From Papaver somniferum (taxonomy: Eukaryota; Streptophyta; Magnoliopsida; Ranunculales; Papaveraceae), in the NCBI RefSeq assembly GCF_003573695.1, contig NC_039359.1, forward strand, positions 80,429,057-80,493,056: a stretch of DNA of 64,000 nt, written 5' to 3'. The notes beneath the pieces are model-generated. The model had not been told where the DNA came from and did not search any database. It worked only from the letters and a program-made list of their open reading frames with translations. Of the stretch, positions 22,500 to 34,829 are shown one piece after another; the stretch's first letter is position 1; each line of letters begins with the position of its first letter. The translations under genes were made by a program, and so were the position numbers.

Positions 22500-23050
22500 A
22501 TGAGGAAGAATACTAATTTCACTAAGAAGATTTGATGCCCTTTCAAGCTTCAATTTAGGATCAACGCGGAAAAAATGTGGTTTTTGGAGAAAGTTGTATG
22601 CGGTAGTCATAACCACCTTATATCGGAGAGTTTGATAACACACCCTTATGAGATAATCGTGGAATTAATGACCCAAAATCGTATGAAACCCATTGATATC
22701 CTCGCTCACTTATGTCAAAGAAACCCACAAAATACTTCTACTTTTTCTAACATCTACAACGCAAGAAAAATATTGAAGAATAAGCAATGGGAACAAAGGA
22801 ACGAAATCCAAAAATTAAGGCATTTGGGGGAGAAGCATAATTACTCGGTTTTGCACGATGAAGATGAGAAAAAACAAATCAAACATCTCTTTTTGGCTCA
22901 TCCCGAGTTTGTAAAGTTGGCACGGTGCTCTCATCAAGTGCTTCTAATGGATTGAATGTACAAAACCAACAAGTTTGAGATCCCGTTGTTGAACATTGTC
23001 GGGAAAAATTCTACCAGTTATCCTTTTAGTGTTGGTTTTTGCTTCTTGAT
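22500..23050 (+). pseudogene. MULE / FAR1-like transposase fragment
   Basis: The open frame from 22575 contains CGSHNHLISESLITHPY, NIYNARKI, LGEKHNY and KHLFLAHPEFVKLARCSHQ, the pattern of Mutator-like transposases and the related FAR1 proteins. The frame stops at LLMD-TGA where the family usually has a cysteine codon, then continues MYKTNKFEIPLLNIVG, so one nonsense change breaks the catalytic-domain start. An upstream CGF stretch appears frameshifted. It lies between two copies of the LTR-end plus PPT sequence. Confidence 0.75.
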
Positions 23051-23215
23051 AAACAAGCTTAAGATAGGAACGCTTGCGAGTTCGACCGAGAAGTGCTCTA
23101 ACAATCTCCCCCTTTGTCAATTTTAGTGACAAAAGTATCAATACATATGGATTAAAATTAATAAATATTGTAGATTCTCATCCAAATGCTTGATTTCCTT
23201 GGTTCTTCAACATTA
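23051..23215 (-). repeat. Second copy of the LTR end, PPT and flank
   Basis: The LTR start (TGTTAGAGCA-like, complement ending at 23103), the purine tract and about 100 further bases repeat 22263-22425 (both end CTTGATTTCCTTGGTTCTTC). The copies are about 790 bp apart and bracket the transposase fragment. Confidence 0.7.
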
Positions 23216-25321
23216 CCCGAAATCTTCGTCACTTCCAAGTACTCCAGTGATTCTGAACATGTTCAACTCAGCATCATTGTTGTTGAAGTTCCGTAGCGAT
23301 GAAGACTTTGAAAAGAAATATTCTCAATCATTGACATACAACACATATTATTATTATCTTTATCAAAGTCCAAATGTATCATAACTTCGAAATAATACCA
23401 CGGTGATATGTTTTCTCCCTGTTAGTCAATACTTCCACCTTTTTCATAATAAGTAAAACTTATATATTTGAATTCATTCCCCCTTACATAATGATCTGTA
23501 AACCATGTGTATGTAATGTGAACTAATAAATAATTCCCCCCCTTTTTGTCAATATAAATTGGCAAAGGTACGAAAATTATGGGTTCATAATGAATTCTCA
23601 AAATATAATTCATGACTAACGAAGCATTTCACATAGTCGAAACCTAGTGTCTTCATCAAGGAATTTAGTAAGATATATGTTAACCCCTACATATTCCACA
23701 ACCGCTCTCCCCACAAAAGTACAGCAATTAAGCACAAGTTAATATAACAACTTTCCCGCATTTGATGTCATTCCCAAGAGAACAACATGAGCGACCTTAC
23801 TTTTACGAGAAAAGAAGGATTTCTTTGAACATTAACAAATCGAGTAGATTTGTATCCAAAAATCATCGAGAAAATCGATCCATAAGATTAATTTAAGCAA
23901 TATAACTCAACATAAGAGATTCTTACGGAGTAAATGCAGTACTTTCACATAAAGTGGATCAAGTAGAGATCAGCACTGCGGAATATCTCATAAAGTTCAT
24001 TCTATTTTTTTATCAATACATACATAAAGACATAATAGATTTAACTTTTGAGCATATGTGAAATATCAGCTCGATTCGCGAAAATTAAAGGCACATAAGT
24101 TTCATAAAACATTTGCAATATATAAAAATAACTAATAATGATTAAAATACTGCAAGTTCATCTTCCAAACACTTAGAAGTTAAATAAATAAATCTAAAAA
24201 CATGCAATATGAAAAATAATTGGAAATAGCTTGTGTACTCACAACATATGTTATACCAAACCCTAGTTATCCTTCTCGAAAACAAGAATAAATTCTCATG
24301 AGAAGTTTCTTAGATAACAAAAAGAGATAGAGAGAGAATAAGACAAAGTTAACATGAACTTTATAATTTTAGAGTTCATTTATTTCTTCATACCTTTATG
24401 CTACCCCATCGAAGAAAGAGTCACCAACACCTTTAACCCGTTGAATGGTTAATATGTTGTGTTCATGTAAGCCAACCTTTGATTTACAATAAGAACATGA
24501 TGTCTAACTTTTGTAGTTTCTGATCATAACATTTGCTTCTCGGTCATCTTGTTCTGCCCATCGATGAGTTGATTCAATTGTAACTGAAGGTTCGCAATTT
24601 CAACCTTAGAGTCGTTCTGAGCGTGAGTCATATCTTTAAGGGAATCAACAATTCAAGAGTTATGTTATTTTCTTAAAGCAATTCTTTTCATCATTGTTTC
24701 ATAAAAAGAGCTTCATTCCTTTGTATCATTTTCATCAAGAACGATGGTTTCATGAGGTCTCTCTGTATTTTCCTTTTAAAAGGAAGTAGTGGATTTCATG
24801 TTCAACTACTTATTCTTTCAACTAAAGGTTTATGAATAATAGAAATCCACTACTTCCTTTTAAAAGGAAACCTTAAGATTTGTCTCCCCTATATTAGAAT
24901 ACGTGAACCAGTTTGGTAACGATCCGGAACAGGAGGAGGATATCGGATTGACTGCTAAAACAAGGACAAGTTTACTCTTTCCGTAACAACATATTATCAG
25001 CTCGATAAATCAATGTTTCACAAAGATACCACAAATTATATCACAAGAAGGGTAATGTTGTAGGAAGAATTATGAATACAAAAATGGGCAATATTTTCCT
25101 ATTTAAATACTTAATCCTTTTCCTAGGAGATGCAACTGAATATAGTCAATAAAAATCAGACTTGAGCAATTTCGATATCAGAAACAACTTCTGATATGTT
25201 TATAGTCCTTGTAACTCTCAAGTTAATTTCAAGGACACATCTGTCGTGGTTAGGCAACAGAATGAGACAGAGTCTCACTACTAGCAACGAATGGAGATAC
25301 ATCAAGATCGATTTTCTTGTG
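23216..25321 (-). other. Decayed internal region of the LTR retrotransposon
   Basis: AT-rich, without a convincing protease, integrase or reverse transcriptase frame on either strand. By position it is the internal region between gag and the PPT. It contains the perfect hairpin at 24769-24870. The absence of recognisable pol suggests a deletion derivative or a non-autonomous element. Confidence 0.45.
24769..24870. repeat. Perfect 29-bp inverted repeat (hairpin or MITE)
   Basis: The left arm 24769-24797 (TTTCCTTTTAAAAGG then AAGTAGTGGATTTC) is the exact reverse complement of 24842-24870, with a 44-base loop. The perfect arms imply a young element or active correction. It has no coding capacity. 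Confidence 0.85.
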
Positions 25322-26140
25322 TCATTGCCTATGTTTTCTCTCCTTTCTTATATTACGGTTTTTACGAGGTTTTGATCTAATTTCCTTTGTTAAAAAGAAG
25401 TTCGAAAATTCCTTTTTACTTGAACGTTTTTCCGAAGAAGGATTTACTCGAGGAGCAAGACGATGACCTCTTGAGATCCGTTTCAGAGAGTCAGAATTAC
25501 TTGAATTCCATTCTCTGAACTTGGATCTCCCAGAATTACTTTCACTATAAGCAGAAAAACTGATATTTGTAGTGTTGTTAGACACTGCATTATGAAAGTT
25601 ATTGTACTTATAGAATTTTTGTGAGGAGTCACCCAAATTATTTCTCCCATAAGTTTTCTGGATTTCTGCAGAATTAAAATCCGTAGCAGTCATATTTTTT
25701 ACTTCCTTAATTCCAAAGGTAAGCACTTTTTGAAGATCAGAAATATGTTTCTTTCTATAATAGCAATTCAGAGAAATATGATTCTTCTTTCAGCAGTGTG
25801 AATAAATTCGTGGAACATAAACCTTTGGTGGTACGCTGTCTCGACCAAAATCAATCTTAGACACTGGTAATTTACGTAAATGTTTCTTACCGTACATCTT
25901 CGTGTAAGTAACTTTTTCAATGCTAGGTAATTCCACAGAGGTAGTAACTTCAAGCAATGAGAGAACTTTACTTTTTAACACAGAGTTTTCTTCTTTCAAT
26001 GAGATACACTATTCCTGAGCTAGTAGGAGATTTGTAGCCATATTTTCTTTTTCAACACGAAGGCAGCCCAATTCTGATGAGTGAATCTTGAGTAAATGTT
26101 CTTCTCTTATTGTACTTCTCTAACAGTATCTTAAAGTACA
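25322..26140 (-). pseudogene. gag relic, 3' part (LTR retrotransposon)
   Basis: Overlapping minus-strand frames read EKYNKRRTFTQDS, then KEENSVLKSKVLSLLE (coiled-coil-like), YGKKHLRKLPVSKIDFG, a degraded zinc-knuckle position (LNCYYRKKHISDL), and a basic serine/asparagine-rich tail ending RKNRNIRKERKHRQ. This order fits the C-terminal half of a plant retrotransposon gag. The 5' half lies at 28976-29343, separated by the solo LTR. Frameshifts and stops make it non-functional. Confidence 0.55.
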
Positions 26141-28975
26141 CTAATTGAAAAGACGAGGGTACCCAAAAATACCTCAATCTAAAACTTTTCCACTTATAAG
26201 TCCTTTCTCCGAGTGATTGTCTATGGACTGAGTCGAGACAATACAACTAACCGGTTCACACTTCGTACGATCGTCTATGGATACAAGATCGAGACAATAC
26301 CACAACAAGATAACTTGTGTGATTGACTATGGATACAAGATCGAGACAATACAACAACGAAGTACGTTTACTTGATAAAAGGTTCAGAGTTAACCAAACA
26401 CAATAGGATTGCTATCAAGTTAATAGGAATTAAAGTTTGTGTAATTTACTTTAAATTATAATAACAACAATTATAATTGCAGAAAATAAAAGTAAATGAC
26501 GCAGCAAGATTTTGTTAACGAGGAAACCGCAAATGCAGAAAAACCCCGGGACCTTGTCCAGAATTGAATACTCTCATAATTAAGCCGCTATACCAAATCA
26601 AACCAATCGTATAGTTGAGATCAAGCAACAAAACCTATAGTTCATCTAGTTCCCTCAGTATTCCTGCTCCTCCAATTTGCAATAAGTCACGCACTTGGAA
26701 CAATTCCTTTGGTTCGTATTCCAAACAGTAAAGGAACAACAAATCTGTTTGGTAACAACTCTTTTCAAAAAAGTGATATGAGTTTGACAAAAGGCTCTTT
26801 CGTTTATCCCAATAAGCTCCTTTGTCAGGTCCTTAGATCTATCTTTTCAATAACTACCAAAGTAATTGTTAAGATTATGCAATCAATACTTTGAATCACA
26901 AAAAAACGTATTGATGTCGGTCTACTCAACTAATCAATCCAATCTATCACAAAGATAAACCGATTATAGTTGGATCCCTTTCCATCTGAAACAAGTTATG
27001 TACACACCAAAGATTATGAACCCAAATATCTTCTTTGTCTTCAAATCTTCTTTGATCTTCAATAAACACCTTCACACAAACAACTTGAATCTCTTGTGAT
27101 CAATCACACACAGAATGGAGTCTGTTAACGATGGATTATCACAAGACATCTTTAGATCTACAAACAGTTCTAAAGATCCCCTTAGAAACTTCGACATAGT
27201 TTGAGTGAATCTAATATCAGGAGAGAAGATTATCAAGCATAAAAAAACTAGGTGCAATCAAAGTTCAACAACCGTTAGTCAATCAAATCAATCGAAAACT
27301 AATAATAAACTGCAATTATCTAGTTTCCCACCAACGGTACTCGTAGAGCTTCCCAATCCCAAAGAATTCTTTAAAACGAGCGGTCGTAAGAGAGTTCGCC
27401 TAATTAGGGTACTTCCTTCTCCTAATAGACGACTCCACCAGTAACAACACAACTAGGTAGTTTTGCTGGCTCTGAGGATTAGTTTGCTTGAAATGCAAAG
27501 TTCAGTATTTATAGACAAGGAAGTTCGGACACCAAGGAATATCCAAAACTGAATATTCTCAAATATATGCAATAAGGGCAAAAACTATTTTCATAATTCT
27601 TGGAAATGCTTTGTCCAAATATTGACCGAAATCTCAACAGAAAATCTCCAACTAGTAAATTCACATTACTAATTTTTATTTTCTAAAGATACGCATTCTA
27701 GTTGCTGGAAATTAAAAGCATATAAAACTAAAAACCTTAATTAGAATATTCTCAATTTATTTCGATCCGGGATTCTCCTTTAGCTATTAAGGAATATCTT
27801 TGAACAATAAAAGATAAGAGTTACTGCACATGTTCAAAGTATGTCGACATATTTACTTTGTAAATCCTTTTTCATATTTACAATCTTGGAACCGAATTGC
27901 CACACTTCCAAACAAGTTTAGAATTGGTTCATCTGACTTCCAAGAACTATGTGATTTATTATCCTATCAAATCACCATTAATGGGTTTCACGGTTCTACC
28001 TCAACATAAAGTTTCGGTTCTACCTCCAAGTGGGTACTAGGATCGGTTACACTAGTTACCATAAAATGGCTAACTAAGTACTAGGATCGGTTACCACTTC
28101 TTATGGTAAAACTTGTGATTGGTTGACCAAGTTATAGGATCGGTTACACCAACTTACTAAAACTTGTTAAACCTCTTACAATGATGGATTACACTCTCTC
28201 TTGTGATCGGTCACACCTCTTACTAGGATCGGTTACCCAATTGCTAGTATTTAGTCACACCAATTTCAAGATATCGATCTTACCATCTTAGGTGATTACT
28301 TAAGATCGGTTTCACTAATAAAAATCATACCAATACAAAATTCAGGCCTTGTGAATAGTTTTACCAAGATACAAAAACAAGTTATGAGCGGTTATACTAA
28401 ACACACATATTGGTAATTCAAAAGATTTTCAATGAATAACAATACCAATAAGTCAAAAAAAACAAGTTTATGAATTTACTTCCTTTAAACGAATGTAAAA
28501 TATTGTTTCCTAGGACGAAATCTTCACCCATACCCATACATAATCACAATAGCATTCATACGATTATGTCGATGTCTTATATACGAAGTTCAAAAGATAG
28601 ACGTTATACTTCGTACTGTAATTCCTTAATATTATCTCTAACTAGAGTATAATATTCACAGCTTTGCAGTTATGTTTTCAATATGCATGACTTGTAAGAT
28701 ATGTTAGGAATGAAACGGTTCAATTCAAATATTACTAACCTCAAGAGGAAGGATGATGTCGTCGATGTAGCTCTTTACTTCTTCACATTCTTCAAGTCTT
28801 CGCGTAATACTTGTAAGTCTCATATCCTAGTAACTTTCTAGATAACTTATATGAAGTTGACTCTAGCATATAATCAAACGACTCTTTAAATGAGTTTTGG
28901 TTCACTAAAATATGACAACCAAATTTGACATACCAATGCTTGGTGGGTTTAACCGAGTTATGCTCTAACACTAAT
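26141..28975 (-). mobile_element. Solo LTR, 2,825 bp, with CTAAT target site duplication
   Basis: The LTR runs 26146-28970. On the minus strand it starts TGTTAGAGCATAACTCGG and ends GTCTTTTCA, so it has TG...CA termini. It is flanked by the exact 5-bp repeat CTAAT at 26141-26145 and 28971-28975. There is no internal region, so the element has recombined out between its LTRs. It splits the gag relic of the host element. Inside are runs of AGGATCGGTTA-type motifs (27980-28400) and the GTTAACGAGGAAACCGC block shared with the other LTRs (26516). Confidence 0.88.
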
Positions 28976-29343
28976 CTTTTCACGCTGAATAGTAGTTTCT
29001 TGAATGATTTTTTACATATTGTTAGAAAAGGTTTTAACAAAATCAGAGAGTTCACGTTCCCTATCAAGGGACTTATCAAGCTCATCAAAATATCGTGCAC
29101 AATTTTTCTCATGATCTCTGATTTAAGAGGCTTGAAAATCGATGATCTCAACAGATTTTTTTTTTAACTTCTGGTAAGTTCCAACTCAGATTCTGATATT
29201 GAACCATCAATAATTTTGGGAAGTATATTATCAGAAATTGAAAACGTGAGTTCTTTTCCTCTAGATTCGGAAGAATCAACTAAGGAGTTTTCCTTTGAGG
29301 TAAGTCTCAAACACTTGGCGTAATCAAATTCTTTAGTTGACAT
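28976..29343 (-). pseudogene. gag relic, 5' part (LTR retrotransposon)
   Basis: The minus-strand ATG at 29343 begins MSTKEFDYAKCLRLTSKENS, 74 bases after the PBS. The frame continues through ISDNILPKIIDG and, past two or more nonsense codons, ARYFDELDKSLDRERELSD, a charged helical segment. The reading stops at the solo LTR and resumes on its other side. It is assigned to gag by position and composition only. Confidence 0.5.
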
Positions 29344-29416
29344 AATCTTTGTGCGAAGATATAGGTTTATTCAAACGTATCAAACGCAAACTTATAAGGT
29401 CTTAGCGTGTTTACAT

Positions 29417-29428
29417 GCTCTGATACCA
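29417..29428 (-). promoter_or_regulatory. Primer binding site (initiator tRNA-Met)
   Basis: The minus strand reads TGGTATCAGAGC, the standard plant retrotransposon primer site complementary to the initiator tRNA-Met 3' end. It lies immediately inside the 5' LTR (boundary near 29430). Confidence 0.85.
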
Positions 29429-29429
29429 A

Positions 29430-30380
29430 TTTAAAAACTGGGGGTACAACAACCACGCCTAATATTTTTCGTTCGGAAACTTGTATGGACTAAGACTTAA
29501 TAATATTCCGAGAGTTACAACTTAATGATACTCAATCAGGGAACAATATTAAATAGCTTTATCTCTTTCTCTACATAATCAGTCGTTAAACAGAAAAAAG
29601 TCTGTAAACCTGATTATAACGTGAGAGTACTTGGACAATCTCAAAAATTAATATCCAAGAGTCTTATCCAACAAACAAGGAAGGATTATCAACTAGGATT
29701 GGTATAACGCACAACCTGTGATATTTCAATTATATAAACAAAATATATGCCGAAAAGAAATAACACGGACACTAAAAAAATTGTTAACGAGGAAACCGCA
29801 AATGCAGAAAATCCCGGGACCTAGTCCAGACTTGAACATCAAACTGTATTAAGATGCTACAGATACTAGTCCACTACAAATAAGTTCGGTCTGAAATGTA
29901 GTTGAGCCCGAACCCAGTCTCACACCGATCTAGGTAGAGTCGCGCTTTTTATGCCTCTTGAATCCCGGCAGGAATTTGTGCAAATGATTCCCCTACCTGG
30001 CATCCTTTACAGCCTAGAAGTTGCTTCAACCCAAAGAAGAAGAATTATAAACCAATATGTCTCCCACAGATAAGTCTATTTTTATTTCCGTTTAGATCAA
30101 AAATCAAGGTGAAATAAGAAATTGACTGCAACATGCGTAAAATTCAGCTAACCTTAAAATCCGGTACTTCTGACTCCCGAAGAGAAGCCTAGATTATTAT
30201 TCACCTCACAATAACTTAAATAATAGATATAAGAAGTTATTGTGGGATCACAAAGTCTGAGACAAAGAACTTTGTAATTTCTTTATATCTTACATATCAG
30301 AGATAAACTCGAGATAACTCAGAAACGAGATAAAATCAAAACGATATAAGTGTAAGGTCAGGATACACGAACTATCAAAG

Positions 30381-30423
<43 letters not shown>

Positions 30424-31100
30424 GGACCTGGATTTACGAATCCCAAGCGAATTCTTTAAGAAGTAAACCTAATTATGTTTCACAGAAAAATCTGGAAACC
30501 TAGGTTAAGAAAGAATCGACTCTAGTTTACAACTAGGACACACGAATGTGTCGGGATTGGTTTTCCTAGATACAAGAGATTTTCTTTATATACACTTTCA
30601 AGATCAGAGGTTGCTTATGATTTAAGCTGAGATAGCTTTGTAATCAAGAAAACAACATTCACCATTAGATGGATTTCTGACTTGAGATTCAAGCTAAGAT
30701 AGATTATAAAATAAACAATCGTATCCACCGTTAGATGGTTTAGCTTGACTTTCACACAAATGAAACATACAATCTTACATAAGGATGAAATGTTCCTAAA
30801 CGTATACAATGAGTAGGCTCAATAACGGTTAACCAAAGGTAGCCATATGAACGTAATAAGCTTTTCATCATTTACGTAAAACACTTTAGATTTAACTTGA
30901 TAATCAACTAAAACTTAATCGGCGATCAAATATATATCTAACATGTGTTTTTGAAGAGTTATTTAAATTACCGATATCTCATAGAAATATTTTCGAATTC
31001 ATATGAATATATTCGATTCGGTAAGTACGCATATTGGGTATGTGTACTACATCCAGTTCGTGAGTTGTAATTCTAAGATATGCATACTTGGTATGTGTAC
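29430..31100 (-). mobile_element. 5' LTR (truncated) of the minus-strand LTR retrotransposon
   Basis: It is collinear with 20520-21290 of the 3' LTR and also holds the GTTAACGAGGAAACCGC block (29786). It is cut at 31100, where a plus-strand LTR starts. It includes a run of about 36 A at 30385-30420 where the other copy has none. Confidence 0.75.
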
Positions 31101-34100
31101 TGTTAGAGCACTACTCAGTCGAACTCGCAAGTGTTTCTATCTCAGGCTTGTTTGTCAAGTTTAGTTTTCAAAACTATAAGTCTTGATTTCTAGTCTACTT
31201 ATAGCTAAGTCTCAGGTTAGGTTATAAAGTGTAGTTGAGCTTTAGACTTCACGGCGTTCATCGATTGGAGACGAAAAACTACTAAGGGAAGCTTGTGGAA
31301 CTTCATCAAAAAAGGTATGTGGAGACTTGAAATCATCTATCACTCAAAAGTCTATCTACTATATCTCCTATGTGAGACAAAAGTCTTATAGATATATAGA
31401 CTTCAATTATACACATTTGATATTTCGAGCTGAGTTTAACTCGCTTACATATTTCTCGAAATATGTGTTGGTAATCTTTCGCTTTAACCAAGTGCATCTT
31501 ATATTGTTGACGAAAGTCAAAAGATGATCATGTGAAATCGCCTGGTAACATCTTACATGATTTGTGTGAGACAGTCATTTGATGTAGACTCAGAATATTT
31601 CGTATTGATCATTCAATCACTTTAAAATTGCTTTGAAACTAATAGTTTGTATGAGACAGCTATTAATTGTCATCTTCTAAGAATGTTTCAATGATTGAAA
31701 TAGGAGTTTAGAACGATTAACCATGATTAGATATAAACACAGTATGCATACTTGCATATGTGTTGTCCAAGACCGGCAATATAGTATGCATACCCATATG
31801 TGTACTGGTTGGTCAGGTGAAGTCCGGGTGCTATAGTATGCATAACCGTATGCGTACTGGCAAATTCAGTTGAAGTTCATGAACCTTGGTATGCATACCC
31901 GTAGCGCACTATATTCAACTGAGTTCGGATGTGAACGACGGTATGTGTAACCGTTTGCATACTGGCGAAAACAGTCCAAGTTCGGCTACTTAGGTATGCG
32001 TACCCCTTTGCATACTTGAGTAGGTTATGTTCTAAAATCGGTTTGTTCATGAACTAATACATCTTTATTTATAATAAGAGACCCTAAAAACGCCACATGT
32101 CATCCCCACAATTAATCTTGAATCTGGTGAGGCCACGTCAACATGAACTTACCCTGTCAGCGGCATCTTATTGGCCACCACTCTAACATGCACCACTTAT
32201 TCAGGCATGATCCATTTGGCAACTTGAAGCGGCACTTTTAAAAAAAACATCCTTTCAAAGATGCAATACCTACATCCTTTCTGTAATGCTCAACTGTTTA
32301 ACATAACCATTTTACCACAAACAATTGCAAACTTTCACATCTTCAACAATCCTTGGATCCCATTTGGCGTCACAACATTCAATTTTAACAATACTGAAAA
32401 AATATAGTGTCACATCAAGATGCCATGTCATACAAAGAGAAACTTTTATGCTGATATGGCAGCACCAAATGAAACACCAAAATCCCAAGATTCGCTAACT
32501 AAACAGATACGTCATTTGGTTTAAGGTACCCGTAACTTCAGTATCTCAGATTCTCACAAGATACGTTATATTCAAAAGACACATCGTTAGCCAAATGATG
32601 CAACTTAAAGAGGACGGAGGAGACACCTCATATGAAGTTTCCTTTCATATGTTACCTACCGTTTCATCAAATCTTTAGTTGCACCACTTCAAGGGAAACC
32701 TTTATATACTAATGTCATTATCTCTTAAAATCTCATTTTCGAAAACCTGACAAAGTTGAAAGTGATGTAAAACTGAAGCGTTTTTCTTTTTTAAACGAAC
32801 GTAAGACTATGAGTGTTTTTTAATGAAAGAAATGGTGCGACCTTAATCTCACCGGATACATACCGTCAGAAGTTAGAAGTTATTTAGTGTACGGAAATGG
32901 TGGTATTCAAAGTTGGAAGTTTTTCATTATATGGATAAAGACTGCTGGGTCCTGACCTTACATGTGGAATGGAGGATCGATCATATGAATTAAGAGACTT
33001 GTTGAATCTTTATATGTTTTTGTCAGCTTCTAGAATTGAATAGTGTTAAGTTTGGGGGAATTTTTTTTAGAGTATCAATCAGGGTTTCGTTCAACATATA
33101 TATGCTGGCAATCAAGTGTAACCTCCTAAGATTTTGTTGGTATTTTTTGGAGGTTAAGAACATCTACTGATCCACCTCTCAAACCCAATATCCGAAGGTT
33201 ATGAAAATGTGAATCCAAATATTGAGTTAGATATTGGTCTTACCAAGATTAATTACCATTGTGATTTTCTTCCAAATTGGAAACTGCTTTTGCATTATTG
33301 CTTATCTATCCCTACAGGTATTCAATTAGATGCTTCATAATACTAATCGACAAATTGTAAGTGAAATATCTTTATAACATTCTCTCTTTAACATAAATAT
33401 ACTACCTCTGCAAAAGAGATACTAAGAATTTTGGATATGAATCCTCTTTTTATTAATGTTTTGTTTATATGGCAGGATAATTCCAAAGTTGTTATGATCA
33501 TTCCGGTAAAATTATAAAATTTTGAACGAATCAATTGAAAAAGATTCAAGAAACTGAATAGTAGAGACAAACATGCGTGCACAAGTGAGCATGAGATACA
33601 GGAACACTTCACGCACTGGGTTCTTAAACAAAAGAACATGTAGTCACAAAAAGAAATCTCTTAGACCTACATCTTAGAAAGGAACGACATTGTTCACCGT
33701 AGGATTACTTAACTCCTTGGGAGAGTATAAATAATAAGGGCAATGGATTTAGAAAAGCTGCTACGCTTTCATGAAAAAATATTAGAAAATACTCATTGTG
33801 AAACACGATTACAGCATGAAGAAGAAAGTTAAAAATATATTTTCCTGATCATTATCGTCACAACGCTTTTCGTAAATAGTACACAACTTTTTAAGTTTCA
33901 TATACATTTTTAAGTTTCCTTTTGGACGCCAATGGTGTAGAGACACTGTCGAAAGTGCCGGTGCGTCTGCACCGGCTTAGATGCTTATTTATATAATAAG
34001 GAACACAATATTTTGAAAACCGTGTCGATAATGTTCATGAATTGATTCGAGTGAATCAAAATCGATTTTTCTTTAATTGTGCCTTGTATACTTCTATGAG

Positions 34101-34786
34101 AATATAAACAATTGAACAACTCTAGAACTAGTTTCATTTGAGTCATTTGAACTTGTAATGGTTAAGAATAATATGGTTGATATGAAAGTGTTCATATGGC
34201 TAACTTCGGTTAATTATTGTTGAGACAACAAAGGTGTACACGTTTAGGTACGCTTACTCATATCTAAATGAAGTAACTTTTCATTTGTGTGTAACAATCT
34301 AAGTTCGATCTAACGGTTGAAAGATATTAGCTTGAGTATAATCAGGTTTTCATATGACGGTGAATATTGAATGTTTTGTTACCAAGGTAACATTGATTGC
34401 AAACCATGATTTGAAGACTATATAAGGGTGAACTATAGAAATTGGGAAACCTAATCCCCACACCTCATGTGTGATACTATATGCGACTAGAGTCGATTCT
34501 CCTTTAAACTTAGGTTTTTCCAAAACCCAGTAGGTTAACGACTTGAAGACTTCATTGGGATTGTGAAGCCATACCCAACTATTTTCTCTATAGTTGCGTA
34601 TTCTGATATTTCTGTTTTATATCGTGGTTGAATGCTATCTTCTCTAAGATTGGATCGAGATTTAATCTCTGATAGGAAAGATAAAAAGTAGTCACAAACA
34701 TCTTTGTCTCATCGTTTGTGATTCCACAATATCTTGTTTCACTACCATACGATTAAGATTATTGTGAGGATATTGATATTACTAGA
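31101..34786 (+). mobile_element. Plus-strand LTR of the same family, split by a Helitron
   Basis: It starts TGTTAGAGCACTACTCAGTC, the LTR 5' terminus, and follows the same order as the minus-strand LTRs (CGAACTCGC, TTTCGAGCTGAGTTTA, then a field of GTATGCATAC and CGTATGCGTACTGG motifs at 31735-32010). After the Helitron at 32062-33987 the LTR resumes (ACACAATATTTTGAAAACCG, later CGACTAGAGTCGATTCTCC). It fades near 34786, before a LINE relic. No matching end with a target duplication was found. Confidence 0.65.
32062..33987 (+). mobile_element. Non-autonomous Helitron, about 1.9 kb
   Basis: The 5' end reads TCTTTATTTATAATAAGAG after an A, and the 3' end has a perfect 8-bp GC-rich hairpin (GCCGGTGC, GTCT, GCACCGGC at 33957-33976) followed 7 bases later by CTTA and then T. 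Helitrons start with TC, end with a hairpin plus CTRR, and insert between A and T; here the last four bases CTTA differ from CTRR by one base. The insertion lies inside an LTR whose sequence resumes afterwards. There is no Rep/helicase gene. Confidence 0.6.
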
Positions 34787-34829
34787 TTGTTCTTCGGGAA
34801 TATAAGTACGGTGTATCAATTGGTTCTTG

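Noticed and set aside
22944..23141. 65-codon minus-strand frame
   Set aside because: Overlaps the transposase fragment and LTR end; shadow frame.
24769..24870. MicroRNA gene call
   Set aside because: Perfect arms and a short loop fit a MITE as well; without small-RNA data a miRNA call is not supported.
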